From Acetobacter aceti (GTDB lineage Bacteria; Pseudomonadota; Alphaproteobacteria; Acetobacterales; Acetobacteraceae): a DNA stretch of 64,000 bases. Of this stretch, positions 9,285 through 18,206 are shown one piece after another; the first letter of the stretch is position 1, and each line of letters opens with the position of its first letter. The translations under genes and the position numbers were made by a program. The notes below the pieces were generated by a model, which saw only the letters and a program-made list of their open reading frames with translations, searched no databases and was not told the DNA's origin. The DNA lies in NCBI RefSeq assembly GCF_002005445.1, contig NZ_CP014692.1, positions 1,798,001 through 1,862,000 on the forward strand. Reading direction: 5' to 3'.

Positions 9285-10613
9285 ATGAAACTTCGTTTTG
9301 CTCCCAGTCCGACAGGCATGCTCCATGTCGGCAACGCACGCCAGGCCATTGCCAACGCGCTCTTTGCCCGTAAGCACAACGCGACATTTCAACTGCGGAT
9401 TGATGATACGGACATCGATCGGTCCAAGGAACTCTATGTCACCGGCATCCGGACTGATCTTGAGTGGCTTGGAATCTCGTGGGATGAAACCTTTCGTCAG
9501 ACAGAATGTCTGGATCGCTATGCGCGGGCTATTGAGACCCTGAAGGCGTCCGGTCGCCTTTATCCCTGCTTCGAGAGCGAGCAGGAGCTCGCCGCGAAGC
9601 GCGAAATGCGGATCAAGCTGCGCAAGCCGCCACTTTATGATCGCGCCATGCTCAAGATGACAGCCGCCCAACGCGCTCAGGCGGAAGCGAACGGCAAGGT
9701 TCCCTACTGGCGTTTCAAGCTCACGGACTCCAGCAAAAGCTGGCAGGATCTCGTGATGGGCAACTGTTCGGTCAAGCTGACAGCCGTTTCAGACCCTGTT
9801 CTTGTGCGGGCTGACGGCACCATCCTTTACACGCTGGCGTCCATTGTGGATGATCTGGAAACGGATGTAACCCATATCATCCGTGGTGAAGATCATATCA
9901 CCAACACCGGTGTTCAACTGGATATAGCGGAAGCTCTTGGAGCGAAACCCAACCGCTTTACGTTCGCGCACCTCCCTCTCCTGCTGGATGAAGGCGGCGG
10001 AAAGCTTTCCAAGCGCTTTGATTCCATGTCGATGAAAACACTGCGGCGCGATGGTATTGAAGCCAAGGCCATAACGACGTACCTCGCCACGCTGGGCAGT
10101 TCAAAATCACCTGAACCTATGGGTTTCGACGCGCTCGCACAGGATTATGACCTGTCCTGCATCTCGAAATCCGCGGCACGCTTCGACATGAAACAACTTC
10201 TGACGCTCAACAGGCGCATTCTGGCTTCGGCTGAATTTCAGGATGTCAGAGCACGTTTGCCTGAAGGAGTCACAGAGCAGTTCTGGCTGGCAATTCGCGG
10301 CAATATTGAATTGCTTGCAGAATGCCATCACTGGTGGGATGTTGCGCGTGGAGAGATCAATCCTCCAGCACAGCCGGAAGAACTGGATTACCTCAAGCAG
10401 GCCGCTGACCTCCTGCCGGAAGAGCCATGGTCGGAAGAGACATGGTCTGTCTGGACAAAGGCGATTACCGAAGCGACAGGGCGTAAAGGGAAGGCTCTTT
10501 TTCTTCCCCTGAGGCTGGCTCTCACGGGTGAGGAGCATGGTCCGGAGTTGAAAATGCTTCTGCCCCTGATTGGTCGGGAGCGTGCAGTGAGTAGACTTGC
10601 TATCGAGGTCTGA
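9285..10613 (+). CDS. gltX: Glutamyl-tRNA synthetase
   Basis: Charges tRNA-Glu (and in many alphaproteobacteria one of two such enzymes also mischarges tRNA-Gln for the GatCAB pathway). The 442-residue protein is class I: PSPTGMLHVGNAR at residues 7-19 is the HIGH region and GGGKLSKRFD at about 236-245 is the KMSKS equivalent. HIIRGEDHITNTGVQ and the LASIVDD segment are typical of GluRS. At 442 residues it is shorter than the usual 465-485, and it starts directly with MKLRFAPSPTG. Acetic acid bacteria commonly carry two GluRS paralogues; which one this is cannot be told from sequence alone. Two perfect hairpins follow the stop. Confidence 0.93.
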   Translation: MKLRFAPSPTGMLHVGNARQAIANALFARKHNATFQLRIDDTDIDRSKELYVTGIRTDLEWLGISWDETFRQTECLDRYARAIETLKASGRLYPCFESEQELAAKREMRIKLRKPPLYDRAMLKMTAAQRAQAEANGKVPYWRFKLTDSSKSWQDLVMGNCSVKLTAVSDPVLVRADGTILYTLASIVDDLETDVTHIIRGEDHITNTGVQLDIAEALGAKPNRFTFAHLPLLLDEGGGKLSKRFDSMSMKTLRRDGIEAKAITTYLATLGSSKSPEPMGFDALAQDYDLSCISKSAARFDMKQLLTLNRRILASAEFQDVRARLPEGVTEQFWLAIRGNIELLAECHHWWDVARGEINPPAQPEELDYLKQAADLLPEEPWSEETWSVWTKAITEATGRKGKALFLPLRLALTGEEHGPELKMLLPLIGRERAVSRLAIEV

Positions 10614-10619
10614 ATTTCG

Positions 10620-10690
10620 GCGCCCTTGAGAATGCCATTACGGCCTCAAGGGCGCTCCCTATCCTGCCCGTATAACCTTGGGCAGGATAG
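10620..10690 (+). terminator. Two tandem 11-bp perfect hairpins downstream of gltX
   Basis: The first hairpin pairs GCGCCCTTGAG (10620-10630) with its complement at 10645-10655. The second pairs CTATCCTGCCC (10659-10669) with its complement at 10680-10690. The first begins seven bases after the gltX stop. Neither is followed by a run of T, so classical intrinsic termination is uncertain, but two perfect stems right after a stop point to 3'-end processing or termination. Confidence 0.55.
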
Positions 10691-10880
10691 CGCTGGCGTA
10701 AGCTGCTTGTCCCATTGCAAAAACTGGTGCGAAAGCGGCTAGGTTCCGGCAGTATCGATTGCCAACATGCTGTCCATAACAAGACATTTCATCATGTGTG
10801 CCCATGCTCTGAACGGACTCAAACAGTACCTTTCATGATGCTGTTCTGATATACTCAAGTCTTCATCACTACTTCATATC

Positions 10881-10913
10881 CAGCGCCCGCTGGTCCACTA
10901 ACTGCGGGCGCTG
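10881..10913 (-). terminator. 10-bp GC-rich hairpin spanning the stop of the repeat protein gene
   Basis: CAGCGCCCGC (10881-10890) pairs exactly with 10904-10913. The 13-base loop contains the TAG stop of the minus-strand repeat protein at 10898-10900. No T-tract follows. The arrangement repeats what is seen at 5424-5452. Confidence 0.5.
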
Positions 10914-12646
10914 CTTGCTATGGTATTTTTAACTTGAGTATAAGTTGCGCCATTTTGGAATAGTGTCATGGCTGCCGCAAGCTCGGCATCAGTCGGTGCC
11001 CGAGCAAAACTGGTCATATAAAATTGCGTAATAATGGCTTGAGCTTCCACGCCATGCGCCAGCGTGGAGACAAAGGTCGCATAGGTTACTCCATTGGACA
11101 TTGTGTCCTGCCAGGCGCTGATCTGGGCAGATGAAGCCGTTATATTCAGAATTTTCTGATACGCATTCGTAATCATGCTTTGCGCTTCGACACCATGACT
11201 GATGATGCTGACCATGGTGCTGTAGTTACCACCGGAAGCAAGGTAAGACGCCCATGCGTCTATCTGCGCCGAAGCTGCGACAATTCCCGTTTTGTCCTGA
11301 TACACAGCAGCAATGACCTGCCGCGCTTCATTTCCCTGAGAAACGTTACTGACAATATCACGGTAAGTGGCTCCCTGTGCGAGGTAATCCTGCCAGGCAT
11401 CTATCTCGGTTGCTGACGGGGTAATCCCAATCTTCTGTTCATAAACAGTCGTTATGGCAGTGCTGGCTTCACTGCCATGCGAGACCGCATTGACGAGATC
11501 GGTATAAGTGAAGCCACCTATGAAAGCATTTTCCCAAGCCGAAAGAGCATTGCTGCTTGGATTAATACCCGTTTTTTGCTGATAGACATTGGAAATGACT
11601 GATTGGGCCTCTCCTCCCGAAGAGACAGCCGAGATGAGCGAATTATACGTTGCGCCATTTCCCAGCGCATCTTCCCATGATGCTATTTCGTTACTGCTTG
11701 GCGTATAGTTCAGCTTGCTTGAATAAACAGAAGAAATAACTGCGGCAGCCTCAACGCCATGCGTTACAGCCTGGGTAGCCGTGGCAAGTGTGGCTCCCCC
11801 ACTCTGCATCGCGCTTTCCCACGCAGAAACCTGATTGCTGGAAGCTGTAATCGTTAAATCGAGTTTGTCATAATAAAGGGAGATAATAGCATCACTCGTC
11901 TGAGCGCTGGCGATGATATCATTTTTAAGACTACCCAGACTATCCTGACTGGCCAAGAGCGCCTGACCTTGCGTAATAATGCTGTTTAAAGCGTTTTTTC
12001 CAGTGTAATCAACAAAATAGGAACTCAGTGTCTGATAGGCTTCACTGCTGTTTGCGAGGGTTGTGACCAGACTGGAGTAGTTTGAATACATGAAGCCATT
12101 GGACCCAAGTGGAGATGTAGTCACCTGGGAAGCATAAGTTGCCAGTTCGTCAGTCGTTGGATTTCGTCCCAGCACTGACTGAAAAGCCCATGACACACCT
12201 TGGTTAATCAAGCTTTGCTGGTTGTTCGCAACAAAGAATGGTCTAACGGGCGCCAACGAAGAAGACCACGTAAAATTGGTATCGTTGATTGTGTCATCAG
12301 CCATAGTTGGTGATGTCGCAAGCAGGGCCGAACTTGCGCTGAGAAACTGTATTGAGCCTGTTGACGCCGTTCTGGCTACTGTACTGGTTGCGTCGGAACT
12401 GGTCGCATTTGATGTGGTGCCTGATGAAGACAGGATGGTCGCTGCGCTACTGAGTTGGCTACCTGTCTGAGCATAATCACTCGAAGCAATGCTGCCGGAT
12501 GTCGTTGTGTCAGTTGACGACGAACTCGCATAAGCCGCAGCAAGAGTGTCCGCCATGGACGACGTGGGAACAGTAACTGCAATAACCTGATCGCTGGATG
12601 AGGCGCCAGTTGTGCTGCTCGACAGCAGCAGGGAGGTATCGGTCAT
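10898..12646 (-). CDS. Ser/Thr-rich protein with about seven 47-residue DUF4214-like repeats
   Basis: Function unknown. The N-terminal 180 residues are low-complexity, dominated by Ser, Thr and Ala. The C-terminal half is a tandem array: successive units begin AVISSVYSSK, SVISNVYQQK, TAITTVYEQK, QVIAAVYQDK, SMITNAYQKI, AIITQFYMTS, each 47 residues apart, with a conserved internal SAW/DAW and GxTY and a terminal HGxEA. This pattern resembles DUF4214 repeats of surface and secreted proteins. No Sec signal peptide is visible, so type I secretion or a cytoplasmic location are both possible. The frame extends to a GTG at 12691, but the ATG at 12646 after GGCTGGGA gives the more natural MTDTSLLLSSS start. 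The DNA upstream is very AT-rich. The gene is isolated and ends inside a hairpin loop. Confidence 0.7.
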   Translation of the reverse strand: MTDTSLLLSSSTTGASSSDQVIAVTVPTSSMADTLAAAYASSSSTDTTTSGSIASSDYAQTGSQLSSAATILSSSGTTSNATSSDATSTVARTASTGSIQFLSASSALLATSPTMADDTINDTNFTWSSSLAPVRPFFVANNQQSLINQGVSWAFQSVLGRNPTTDELATYASQVTTSPLGSNGFMYSNYSSLVTTLANSSEAYQTLSSYFVDYTGKNALNSIITQGQALLASQDSLGSLKNDIIASAQTSDAIISLYYDKLDLTITASSNQVSAWESAMQSGGATLATATQAVTHGVEAAAVISSVYSSKLNYTPSSNEIASWEDALGNGATYNSLISAVSSGGEAQSVISNVYQQKTGINPSSNALSAWENAFIGGFTYTDLVNAVSHGSEASTAITTVYEQKIGITPSATEIDAWQDYLAQGATYRDIVSNVSQGNEARQVIAAVYQDKTGIVAASAQIDAWASYLASGGNYSTMVSIISHGVEAQSMITNAYQKILNITASSAQISAWQDTMSNGVTYATFVSTLAHGVEAQAIITQFYMTSFARAPTDAELAAAMTLFQNGATYTQVKNTIASSARS

Positions 12647-12936
12647 TCCCAGCCTGTTCTTTGTATAATGCCGAAATCTTTTTATTTTCACAAAGGATTG
12701 CGGATTATGTTAATGATTTTTTAGCGATACATAAGAACCGATCTCTCAGTCAACAAAACATTTGTATAAAATACTATAATTAGGTCTTTTATTTTATTTT
12801 TTATAATAAATATTCTTAAACAAGAAAATAAATTTATGTCTAATAAAGTACGTATTTTCTTTATTGTGGTCTTCTCTGAGGACAAGAACTCATAAATTAG
12901 TCTTTTATAAAATATTTCAAGGGTTTATACAGAATC
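12647..12936. other. AT-rich intergenic region upstream of the repeat protein
   Basis: About 290 bases between the rlmH stop and the repeat-protein start, both on the minus strand. Most of it (about 12690-12935) is strikingly AT-rich against the flanking genes, with many TTTTAT and AATAAA runs. It must contain the promoter of the repeat-protein gene, but so many A/T hexamers occur that no single promoter can be picked. I see no gene in it. Confidence 0.5.
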
Positions 12937-13392
12937 TCACGGTCGTCCGGAACGGTGATAAGGATGCCCTGCCGCTATGGCTCGGGCCCTGTAAATCTGC
13001 TCCACCAGCATAATTCGAACCAGCATATGCGGCCAGGTCAGGCTGCCCAGAGACAGCGATGCATCCGCACGGGTGACCACTGTCGCGTCCAGTCCCTCTG
13101 CTCCACCAATGATGAAGCAGACATCACGGCCAGCTTCGAGCCACTCGCCAAGTCTTTGCGAAAAAACTTCGCTGGAAACAAGTTTTCCCGCCAGATCAAG
13201 AACGACCACAAAAGCCCGATCAGGCAGGACGGACAAAATCGCGTCCGCTTCCCGACGCTTGATTTCTGCCGGGCTCCCTTTTCCATCAGGGAGTTCCGTA
13301 ATCGTCAATGACGGATTCAGCCGCTTGACATAACGATCCACCAATGCCCGTTCGTGGCTGTCCTTCATCCGCCCTACTGCGATCAGGCGCAT
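12937..13392 (-). CDS. rlmH: 23S rRNA pseudouridine-1915 N3-methyltransferase
   Basis: SPOUT-class methyltransferase that modifies pseudouridine 1915 in helix 69 of 23S rRNA on assembled 70S ribosomes. The 151-residue length is normal. It begins MRLIAVGRMK, contains the SAM-binding loop FIIGGAEG (93-100), SLGSLTWPHMLVRIMLVEQIYRA in the knot region, and ends with the invariant HPYHR segment. upp lies 30 bases upstream on the same strand, so upp and rlmH could share a transcript. Confidence 0.95.
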   Translation of the reverse strand: MRLIAVGRMKDSHERALVDRYVKRLNPSLTITELPDGKGSPAEIKRREADAILSVLPDRAFVVVLDLAGKLVSSEVFSQRLGEWLEAGRDVCFIIGGAEGLDATVVTRADASLSLGSLTWPHMLVRIMLVEQIYRARAIAAGHPYHRSGRP

Positions 13393-13422
13393 TTCAAAAA
13401 CGATTCCTGATTACGGGCAGCA

Positions 13423-14094
13423 TTACTTCGTTCCGAACAGTCGGTCCCCGGCATCGCCCAGCCCCGGACAGATATAGCCGTGATCATCCAGTTCACGATC
13501 GATCGAACACGTAATAATCCTGACGTCAGGATGGGCTTTCTGAAGACACGCGATGCCTTGGGGAACAGCAAGCAGGCAGACGAAGATTATGGAATTGCAT
13601 CCGGCGTTTTTGAGACGATCGATAGCAGCGACTGCACTATGCCCCGTCGCCAGCATAGGGTCCACGGCAATACAGATACGATCACCAATATCGTCCGGCA
13701 ATTTGATGTAATATTCAACCGCCTCCAGAGTTTCCGGATCTCTGAACAGGCCAATATGCCCGACACGCGCGGATGGAATCAGATCGAGCATACCATCCAG
13801 AATACCGTTTCCCGCCCGCAGGATCGACACGAAGCAGAGCTTCTTGCCCGAAAGCTCCTCGCCCTCCATCGTTTCCTGCGGTGTTTCTATTGTCACCGGC
13901 TCAAGCTTGAGATCCCGGGTCGCCTCATAAGCAAGCAGCAGACTCAACTCACGCACCAGCCGTCGAAAACCGGCTGTCGATGTCGTGCGGGCTCGCAGAT
14001 GGGTCAGCTTATGACGCACCAGAGGATGAGTAACGACAGTGACCATATCAGTCGGCATGCTGCGGCTTTCGGTTGACGTCATTTCAAATGGCAT
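13423..14094 (-). CDS. upp: Uracil phosphoribosyltransferase
   Basis: Salvages uracil with PRPP to give UMP. The 223-residue frame contains the PRPP-binding loop DPMLATGHS (145-153), [13 protein letters not shown] (90-102) and the C-terminal uracil-binding [13 protein letters not shown]. The upstream start at 14094 overlaps msrB by 11 bases. Later in-frame ATGs at 14082, 14058 and 14046 are possible: the conserved part starts near [13 protein letters not shown], so the true protein may be about 207-219 residues. No strong ribosome binding site decides it. Cotranscription with msrB upstream is likely. Confidence 0.93.
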   Translation of the reverse strand: MPFEMTSTESRSMPTDMVTVVTHPLVRHKLTHLRARTTSTAGFRRLVRELSLLLAYEATRDLKLEPVTIETPQETMEGEELSGKKLCFVSILRAGNGILDGMLDLIPSARVGHIGLFRDPETLEAVEYYIKLPDDIGDRICIAVDPMLATGHSAVAAIDRLKNAGCNSIIFVCLLAVPQGIACLQKAHPDVRIITCSIDRELDDHGYICPGLGDAGDRLFGTK

Positions 14095-14494
14095 CTGAAT
14101 GAGTGGAATCTTCGGGCTGGAAATCCAGAATCAGGCCGTTCATGCAATAGCGAAGCCCTGTTGGCGGGGGGCCATCAGGGAATACATGCCCGAGATGGCC
14201 TTTGCAGTTGGCGCACAGAACCTCGACACGCACCATGCCAAGACTGTCGTCTTTCCGCTCTTCGATCGCTCCGGGCAGCACATCGAAAAAAGAAGGCCAG
14301 CCACTTCCGCTCTCATACTTGGCGTTCGCCGTAAAAAGAGGATTTCCGCACCCCGCACATCGATACGTCCCCGGACGTTTTTCGTGGTTGAGCGGGCTGG
14401 AGCCTGGCCGCTCTGTCCCATGCTCACGCAGAATGCGCACCTGATCCGATGTGAGAGATCCACAAACGGCTACGGGGGTGGATTTTTGAACCAT
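14084..14494 (-). CDS. msrB: Peptide-methionine (R)-S-oxide reductase
   Basis: Repairs methionine-R-sulfoxide in oxidised proteins. The 136-residue enzyme begins at 14494, chosen because AGGGAAGG precedes that ATG. It has the structural zinc site CAGC (C46, C49) and CANC (C94, C97), SGSGWPSFF (62-70), and the catalytic cysteine in RYCMNG (C117). The gene overlaps the annotated start of upp and points away from the small FPASD gene. Confidence 0.95.
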   Translation of the reverse strand: MVQKSTPVAVCGSLTSDQVRILREHGTERPGSSPLNHEKRPGTYRCAGCGNPLFTANAKYESGSGWPSFFDVLPGAIEERKDDSLGMVRVEVLCANCKGHLGHVFPDGPPPTGLRYCMNGLILDFQPEDSTHSDAI

Positions 14495-14697
14495 TACTGT
14501 GCCTTCCCTGAAACCGCACACTTCGGCAGCATGCTCGCTGTAACGCTATCGTCAGAAAATACACAACCCGAGTCAAACAGGAGATCTTAATTTCAGCACG
14601 GAATCGTGATGCTGCAATTATTTTAATCAGCAACTCTCTACCCAGACCGCGTTGAGTCTCCGTAGGCACTTTCATGAAAACAACCGGAGAGCGTGAG

Positions 14698-14901
14698 ATG
14701 AGTGAGAAAAAACCTCCCGTATGCGGGACATCAAGCTCCAGCAAACCCATAAATGAGATTCTTGATGACGAAGGGAAAGGATCTTTTCCAGCGAGCGACG
14801 CTCCGTCATCCGGGAAAATCACTGGCGCGAATGACTGTGTCGACGAAGACACTGTCAAGGCCGGGAAAAAGAAGGACGAGGCTCCACATAAAGAGCCCTG
14901 A
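14698..14901 (+). CDS. Small hydrophilic protein with FPASD motif
   Basis: A 67-residue polar protein, rich in Lys, Asp, Glu and Ser, starting at ATG 14698 after GGAGAGCGTGAG. The core LDDEGKGSFPASDAPS matches a small conserved motif (D-E-x-x-x-x-S-F-P-A-S-D) found in many uncharacterised alphaproteobacterial proteins. It has no membrane segment and looks largely disordered, with two cysteines (near residues 9 and 47). Its function is not known. It lies divergently from msrB and ahead of gpmI with 110 bases between, so it is probably its own unit. Confidence 0.65.
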   Translation: MSEKKPPVCGTSSSSKPINEILDDEGKGSFPASDAPSSGKITGANDCVDEDTVKAGKKKDEAPHKEP

Positions 14902-15011
14902 AACCTGCCTGTGTTAATGACCCTGTGTTATTGGGGATGACTTGGAAGCTGAGGCGTGTGGTGCCATATTTGAGTCAATAATAAAGGCACAAACAGAAGA
15001 AGGCCTGCAGA

Positions 15012-16553
15012 ATGATGACCACCTCATCCCCACCCCGCCCCGTCATGCTGGTCATTCTTGACGGCTTCGGCTGGCGGGAAGACGAATCCGACAATGCTGT
15101 CCGTCTGGCGTCCACGCCTGTCTTCGATGGTTTGTGGGATAAATGCCCCAGCACTTTTCTGGACACGAGCGGCCATGATGTCGGTCTTCCGGATGGGCAG
15201 ATGGGCAATTCCGAAGTCGGACATCTGAATATCGGCGCGGGTCGTGTGGTCATGCAGGAGCTGCCCCGGATCGGACAAGCGATTCGGGACGGCAGTCTCG
15301 CCAAAAACGAGGTTCTGACGGCTTTTATCGACACGATGAAAAAGACCGGCGGCACCTGCCACCTTCTGGGCCTCGTTTCTTCAGGGGGCGTACATTCCCA
15401 TCAGGATCATGCTGTCGCTCTCGCGCATATCCTCACCGATGCGGGCGTGAAGGTTGCATTCCATATCTTCACGGACGGCCGCGATACGCCGCCCCAGTCC
15501 GGTGCCGGCTACATTGAGAGTCTGACGAAAGCTCTTCCCAAAAACGTCGGGATCGCCTCGATTTCAGGGCGGTATTACGCCATGGATCGGGATAATCGCT
15601 GGGAGCGTGTATCCAGAGTCTATGATGTCATCACCAGCGCTGAAGGTCCACGCGCGGCTTCTCCTCTGGAGGTGCTGGAGGCCTCTTATAAAGCGAACGT
15701 CACGGACGAGTTTGTCATTCCCACCGTGCTGGGCGACTTTCAGGGGGCCAAAGACGGTGACGGCATTCTCTCTTTCAACTTTCGGGCCGATCGCATCAGG
15801 GAGTTGCTGACCGCGCTTCTGGAGCCGGATTTCAGCGGTTTCCAGAGGAAAGTCGTGCGTCATTTTGCGGCGACAGCCTGTATGACCCGCTACAGCGATG
15901 AGCTTGCGAAATTCACGACTGTCCTGTTCGCTCCGCAGGATCTCCGCGAGCTACTGGGAGACGTTGTCGCAGCCGCCGGGAAAAAGCAGCTTCGCATGGC
16001 GGAGACCGAGAAATATCCCCACGTCACCTACTTTCTGAACGGTGGCCGGGAAGAGAAATTTGAGGGCGAGGACCGAATTCTCGTTCCCTCACCCAAGGTC
16101 GCCACCTATGACCTGCAGCCGGAAATGTCCGCGCCGGAACTGACGGACAAGGCGGTCGCGGCTATCGAGAGCGGCCAATATGATCTGATTGTTCTCAACT
16201 ACGCCAATCCTGACATGGTGGGACATACAGGCGTCCTGTCCGCCGCCATCAAGGCCGTTGAAACGGTGGATGCGGGTCTGGGCCGTATCGCCGCCGCCAT
16301 CCGGAATCAGGGTGGCGCCCTGCTCGTGACAGCCGATCATGGAAATTGCGAGACCATGAAAGACCCGGAGACAGGCGGTCCGCATACATCGCACACACTG
16401 AATGAAGTGCCCTGCGTTCTCATGGGAGCGGGTAATGTCAGGCTTCATCATGGCCGGCTTGCCGATATTGCTCCCACCCTTCTCGGTCTGATGGGCTTGC
16501 AACAGCCTGCCGCCATGACCGGGAAAACGCTGATCTCTGCTCAGGAGGCCTGA
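15012..16553 (+). CDS. gpmI: 2,3-bisphosphoglycerate-independent phosphoglycerate mutase
   Basis: Interconverts 3- and 2-phosphoglycerate using two manganese ions and a phosphoserine. The 513 residues are full length. The alkaline-phosphatase fold shows MLVILDGFGWRE (12-23), the catalytic serine in GQMGNSEVGHLN (S67), FHIFTDGRDTPP, and the C-terminal metal ligands ADHGNCE and GPHTSHTLN. ATG-ATG at 15012/15015 leaves a one-residue ambiguity. envC starts 42 bases downstream, so gpmI probably heads the envC-ctpA-YibQ-rppH run, an order common in alphaproteobacteria. Confidence 0.96.
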   Translation: MMTTSSPPRPVMLVILDGFGWREDESDNAVRLASTPVFDGLWDKCPSTFLDTSGHDVGLPDGQMGNSEVGHLNIGAGRVVMQELPRIGQAIRDGSLAKNEVLTAFIDTMKKTGGTCHLLGLVSSGGVHSHQDHAVALAHILTDAGVKVAFHIFTDGRDTPPQSGAGYIESLTKALPKNVGIASISGRYYAMDRDNRWERVSRVYDVITSAEGPRAASPLEVLEASYKANVTDEFVIPTVLGDFQGAKDGDGILSFNFRADRIRELLTALLEPDFSGFQRKVVRHFAATACMTRYSDELAKFTTVLFAPQDLRELLGDVVAAAGKKQLRMAETEKYPHVTYFLNGGREEKFEGEDRILVPSPKVATYDLQPEMSAPELTDKAVAAIESGQYDLIVLNYANPDMVGHTGVLSAAIKAVETVDAGLGRIAAAIRNQGGALLVTADHGNCETMKDPETGGPHTSHTLNEVPCVLMGAGNVRLHHGRLADIAPTLLGLMGLQQPAAMTGKTLISAQEA

Positions 16554-16595
16554 TATTTCCTTCTGTGTTGAGATGGTGTTGGCAAGGGAGGAGGC

Positions 16596-18023
16596 GTGAG
16601 ACCCGTCAAAGCGATTCCTCCCGCTGCAAGAAAAACAGGCCACGTCAACAGTCGAAAGAAATGGGGATGCCTTGTTTTAACGGGAAGCACGATTTTCCTG
16701 ACATGGCCACACGTGTCATATGCTGCATCCAGCAGGCAGGTCCGGCACGCGCCCTCCTCACATTCAGGCTCCCACTCGGCAAAGAAAGCACTGACGGTTC
16801 CTTCAACGTCAACGCGGGCGGCGCTTGAGGCTGCGCAGGCGCGGGAAACTGCCCTGAGAACGCAGGCGAAAGCAGAAGCCGCACGACTGGAGCAGGCGCG
16901 CAAACAGAATATGGCGGCAGCGGCGCAGGCGGCTCAGGATCACGCCCGCTCCGTCGCGTTGTCCTCCGCAACAGTCGCTGCCGCTGAACAGCTTCAGAAA
17001 ACAGAAAACAGAACCCAGTCCATTCAGTCGGAGGTCGAAGATCTCCGGGCAGACCAGAAGGCGACGCAGGCTGACCTGCAATCAGATGCAAGAGCTTTGG
17101 AACCCATGCTCCCTGTGGCGCAGCGCCTGTCGCTTTACCCCATGGACGCCCTGCTGACTGGAGCCGGTCCAACGGAAGACGTGGTGCGGGGACTGCAGGT
17201 CATGCGGGGGCTGGGAAACCTTCTGGAAACACGGGCGGAATCCCTCAGGAACCGACAGAATGACCTCGTGACGATCGAAGGAAAGCTGTCCCGGCAGATT
17301 GCGGAACTCAGTCGGGTTGAAGCGATCCAGAGTCAGCAGCGAGCCGAACTGGCAAAGCAGGCCAATGCAGCACGTATTGCCCAGATTCAGTCAAACGTCG
17401 CTGCCAGACTGGCCTCCAGCAATGCCTCGCAGGAAGCGGAAAAGCAGAAGGCCCTGCAGGCTGAGCTCAACAGCGTGCTGGCAGCGGAAGCCGCAGCCAT
17501 GGCGCAGTTGCAGAGAGAGGCTGAGGCAGCCGAACGCGCTGCCAGAAAGGCCCGGGAAGCTGCCGAGGCGCGCCACAGAGCGCAGAGCACCGCTGCGGCG
17601 GCAGCCCGCATCTCTGGTCATAATGTCATAAGAGAAGCAGAACCACTGCCAGCAACAGTTTCCTCCGGACATGGCGGCGATGGTATCGTGGCGGGGCGAC
17701 TTCTGACGGCCTGGGGGCAGCCTCTGGAAGGTGGCGCGGCATCGGGCAATACCTATTCAGCAGCTCCCGGCAGCAGTGTTCGGGCCCCCTGTTCCGGAAC
17801 CGTCGAATTCGCCTCGCCATTCCGGAGTTATGGCGAGATGCTTATCCTGAATTGCGGACACGGCTACCGCTTTGTTCTGGCCGGTCTGGGCAGTATTGGT
17901 GTCGCAACGGGGCAGTCTTTGGTGAAAGGTTCTTCTGTCGGCTCCATGCCCTCATCTGGAGGCGCACTCCTTGTGCAGCTTCGAAACGGTGCGCGATCGG
18001 TCAACCCCAGGTCGCTTTTGTAA
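16596..18023 (+). CDS. EnvC-like murein hydrolase activator (degenerate M23/LytM)
   Basis: Periplasmic activator of cell-wall amidases at the division site. The 475-residue protein starts at GTG 16596 right after GGGAGGAG. It has a signal/anchor segment at about 25-45, a long Ala/Gln/Arg-rich coiled coil (about 70-330), and a C-terminal LytM domain (about 360-475, AGRLLTAWGQPLEGG). The zinc ligands of active M23 peptidases are missing: where HxH is expected it reads GYRFVLAGLG. That is also the case in E. coli EnvC, which acts as an activator and not as a hydrolase. The neighbours ctpA and YibQ support the assignment. Confidence 0.88.
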   Translation: MRPVKAIPPAARKTGHVNSRKKWGCLVLTGSTIFLTWPHVSYAASSRQVRHAPSSHSGSHSAKKALTVPSTSTRAALEAAQARETALRTQAKAEAARLEQARKQNMAAAAQAAQDHARSVALSSATVAAAEQLQKTENRTQSIQSEVEDLRADQKATQADLQSDARALEPMLPVAQRLSLYPMDALLTGAGPTEDVVRGLQVMRGLGNLLETRAESLRNRQNDLVTIEGKLSRQIAELSRVEAIQSQQRAELAKQANAARIAQIQSNVAARLASSNASQEAEKQKALQAELNSVLAAEAAAMAQLQREAEAAERAARKAREAAEARHRAQSTAAAAARISGHNVIREAEPLPATVSSGHGGDGIVAGRLLTAWGQPLEGGAASGNTYSAAPGSSVRAPCSGTVEFASPFRSYGEMLILNCGHGYRFVLAGLGSIGVATGQSLVKGSSVGSMPSSGGALLVQLRNGARSVNPRSLL

Positions 18024-18206
18024 CTGGTATTGTTCCCCTTATGGAGCAAGCCGTGGCACACGCGGGTTGGCGTGCCGGATGAGAGGCGGTATTCGTTTTG
18101 GTAAGAACCTTGTTGGATGATACGCCCTGACTGGGGCGATTCGTGCCGAGAGAGACAGAAAGCTGACTGCCAAGCGGCGCAGTCCGGCAACAGGAGACTT
18201 CACTTT

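Noticed and set aside
13423..14094. Possible frameshift or truncation of upp because of the msrB overlap
   Set aside because: The protein is complete from the conserved N-terminal block to the C-terminal GDAGDRLFG; the overlap only reflects start-site uncertainty.
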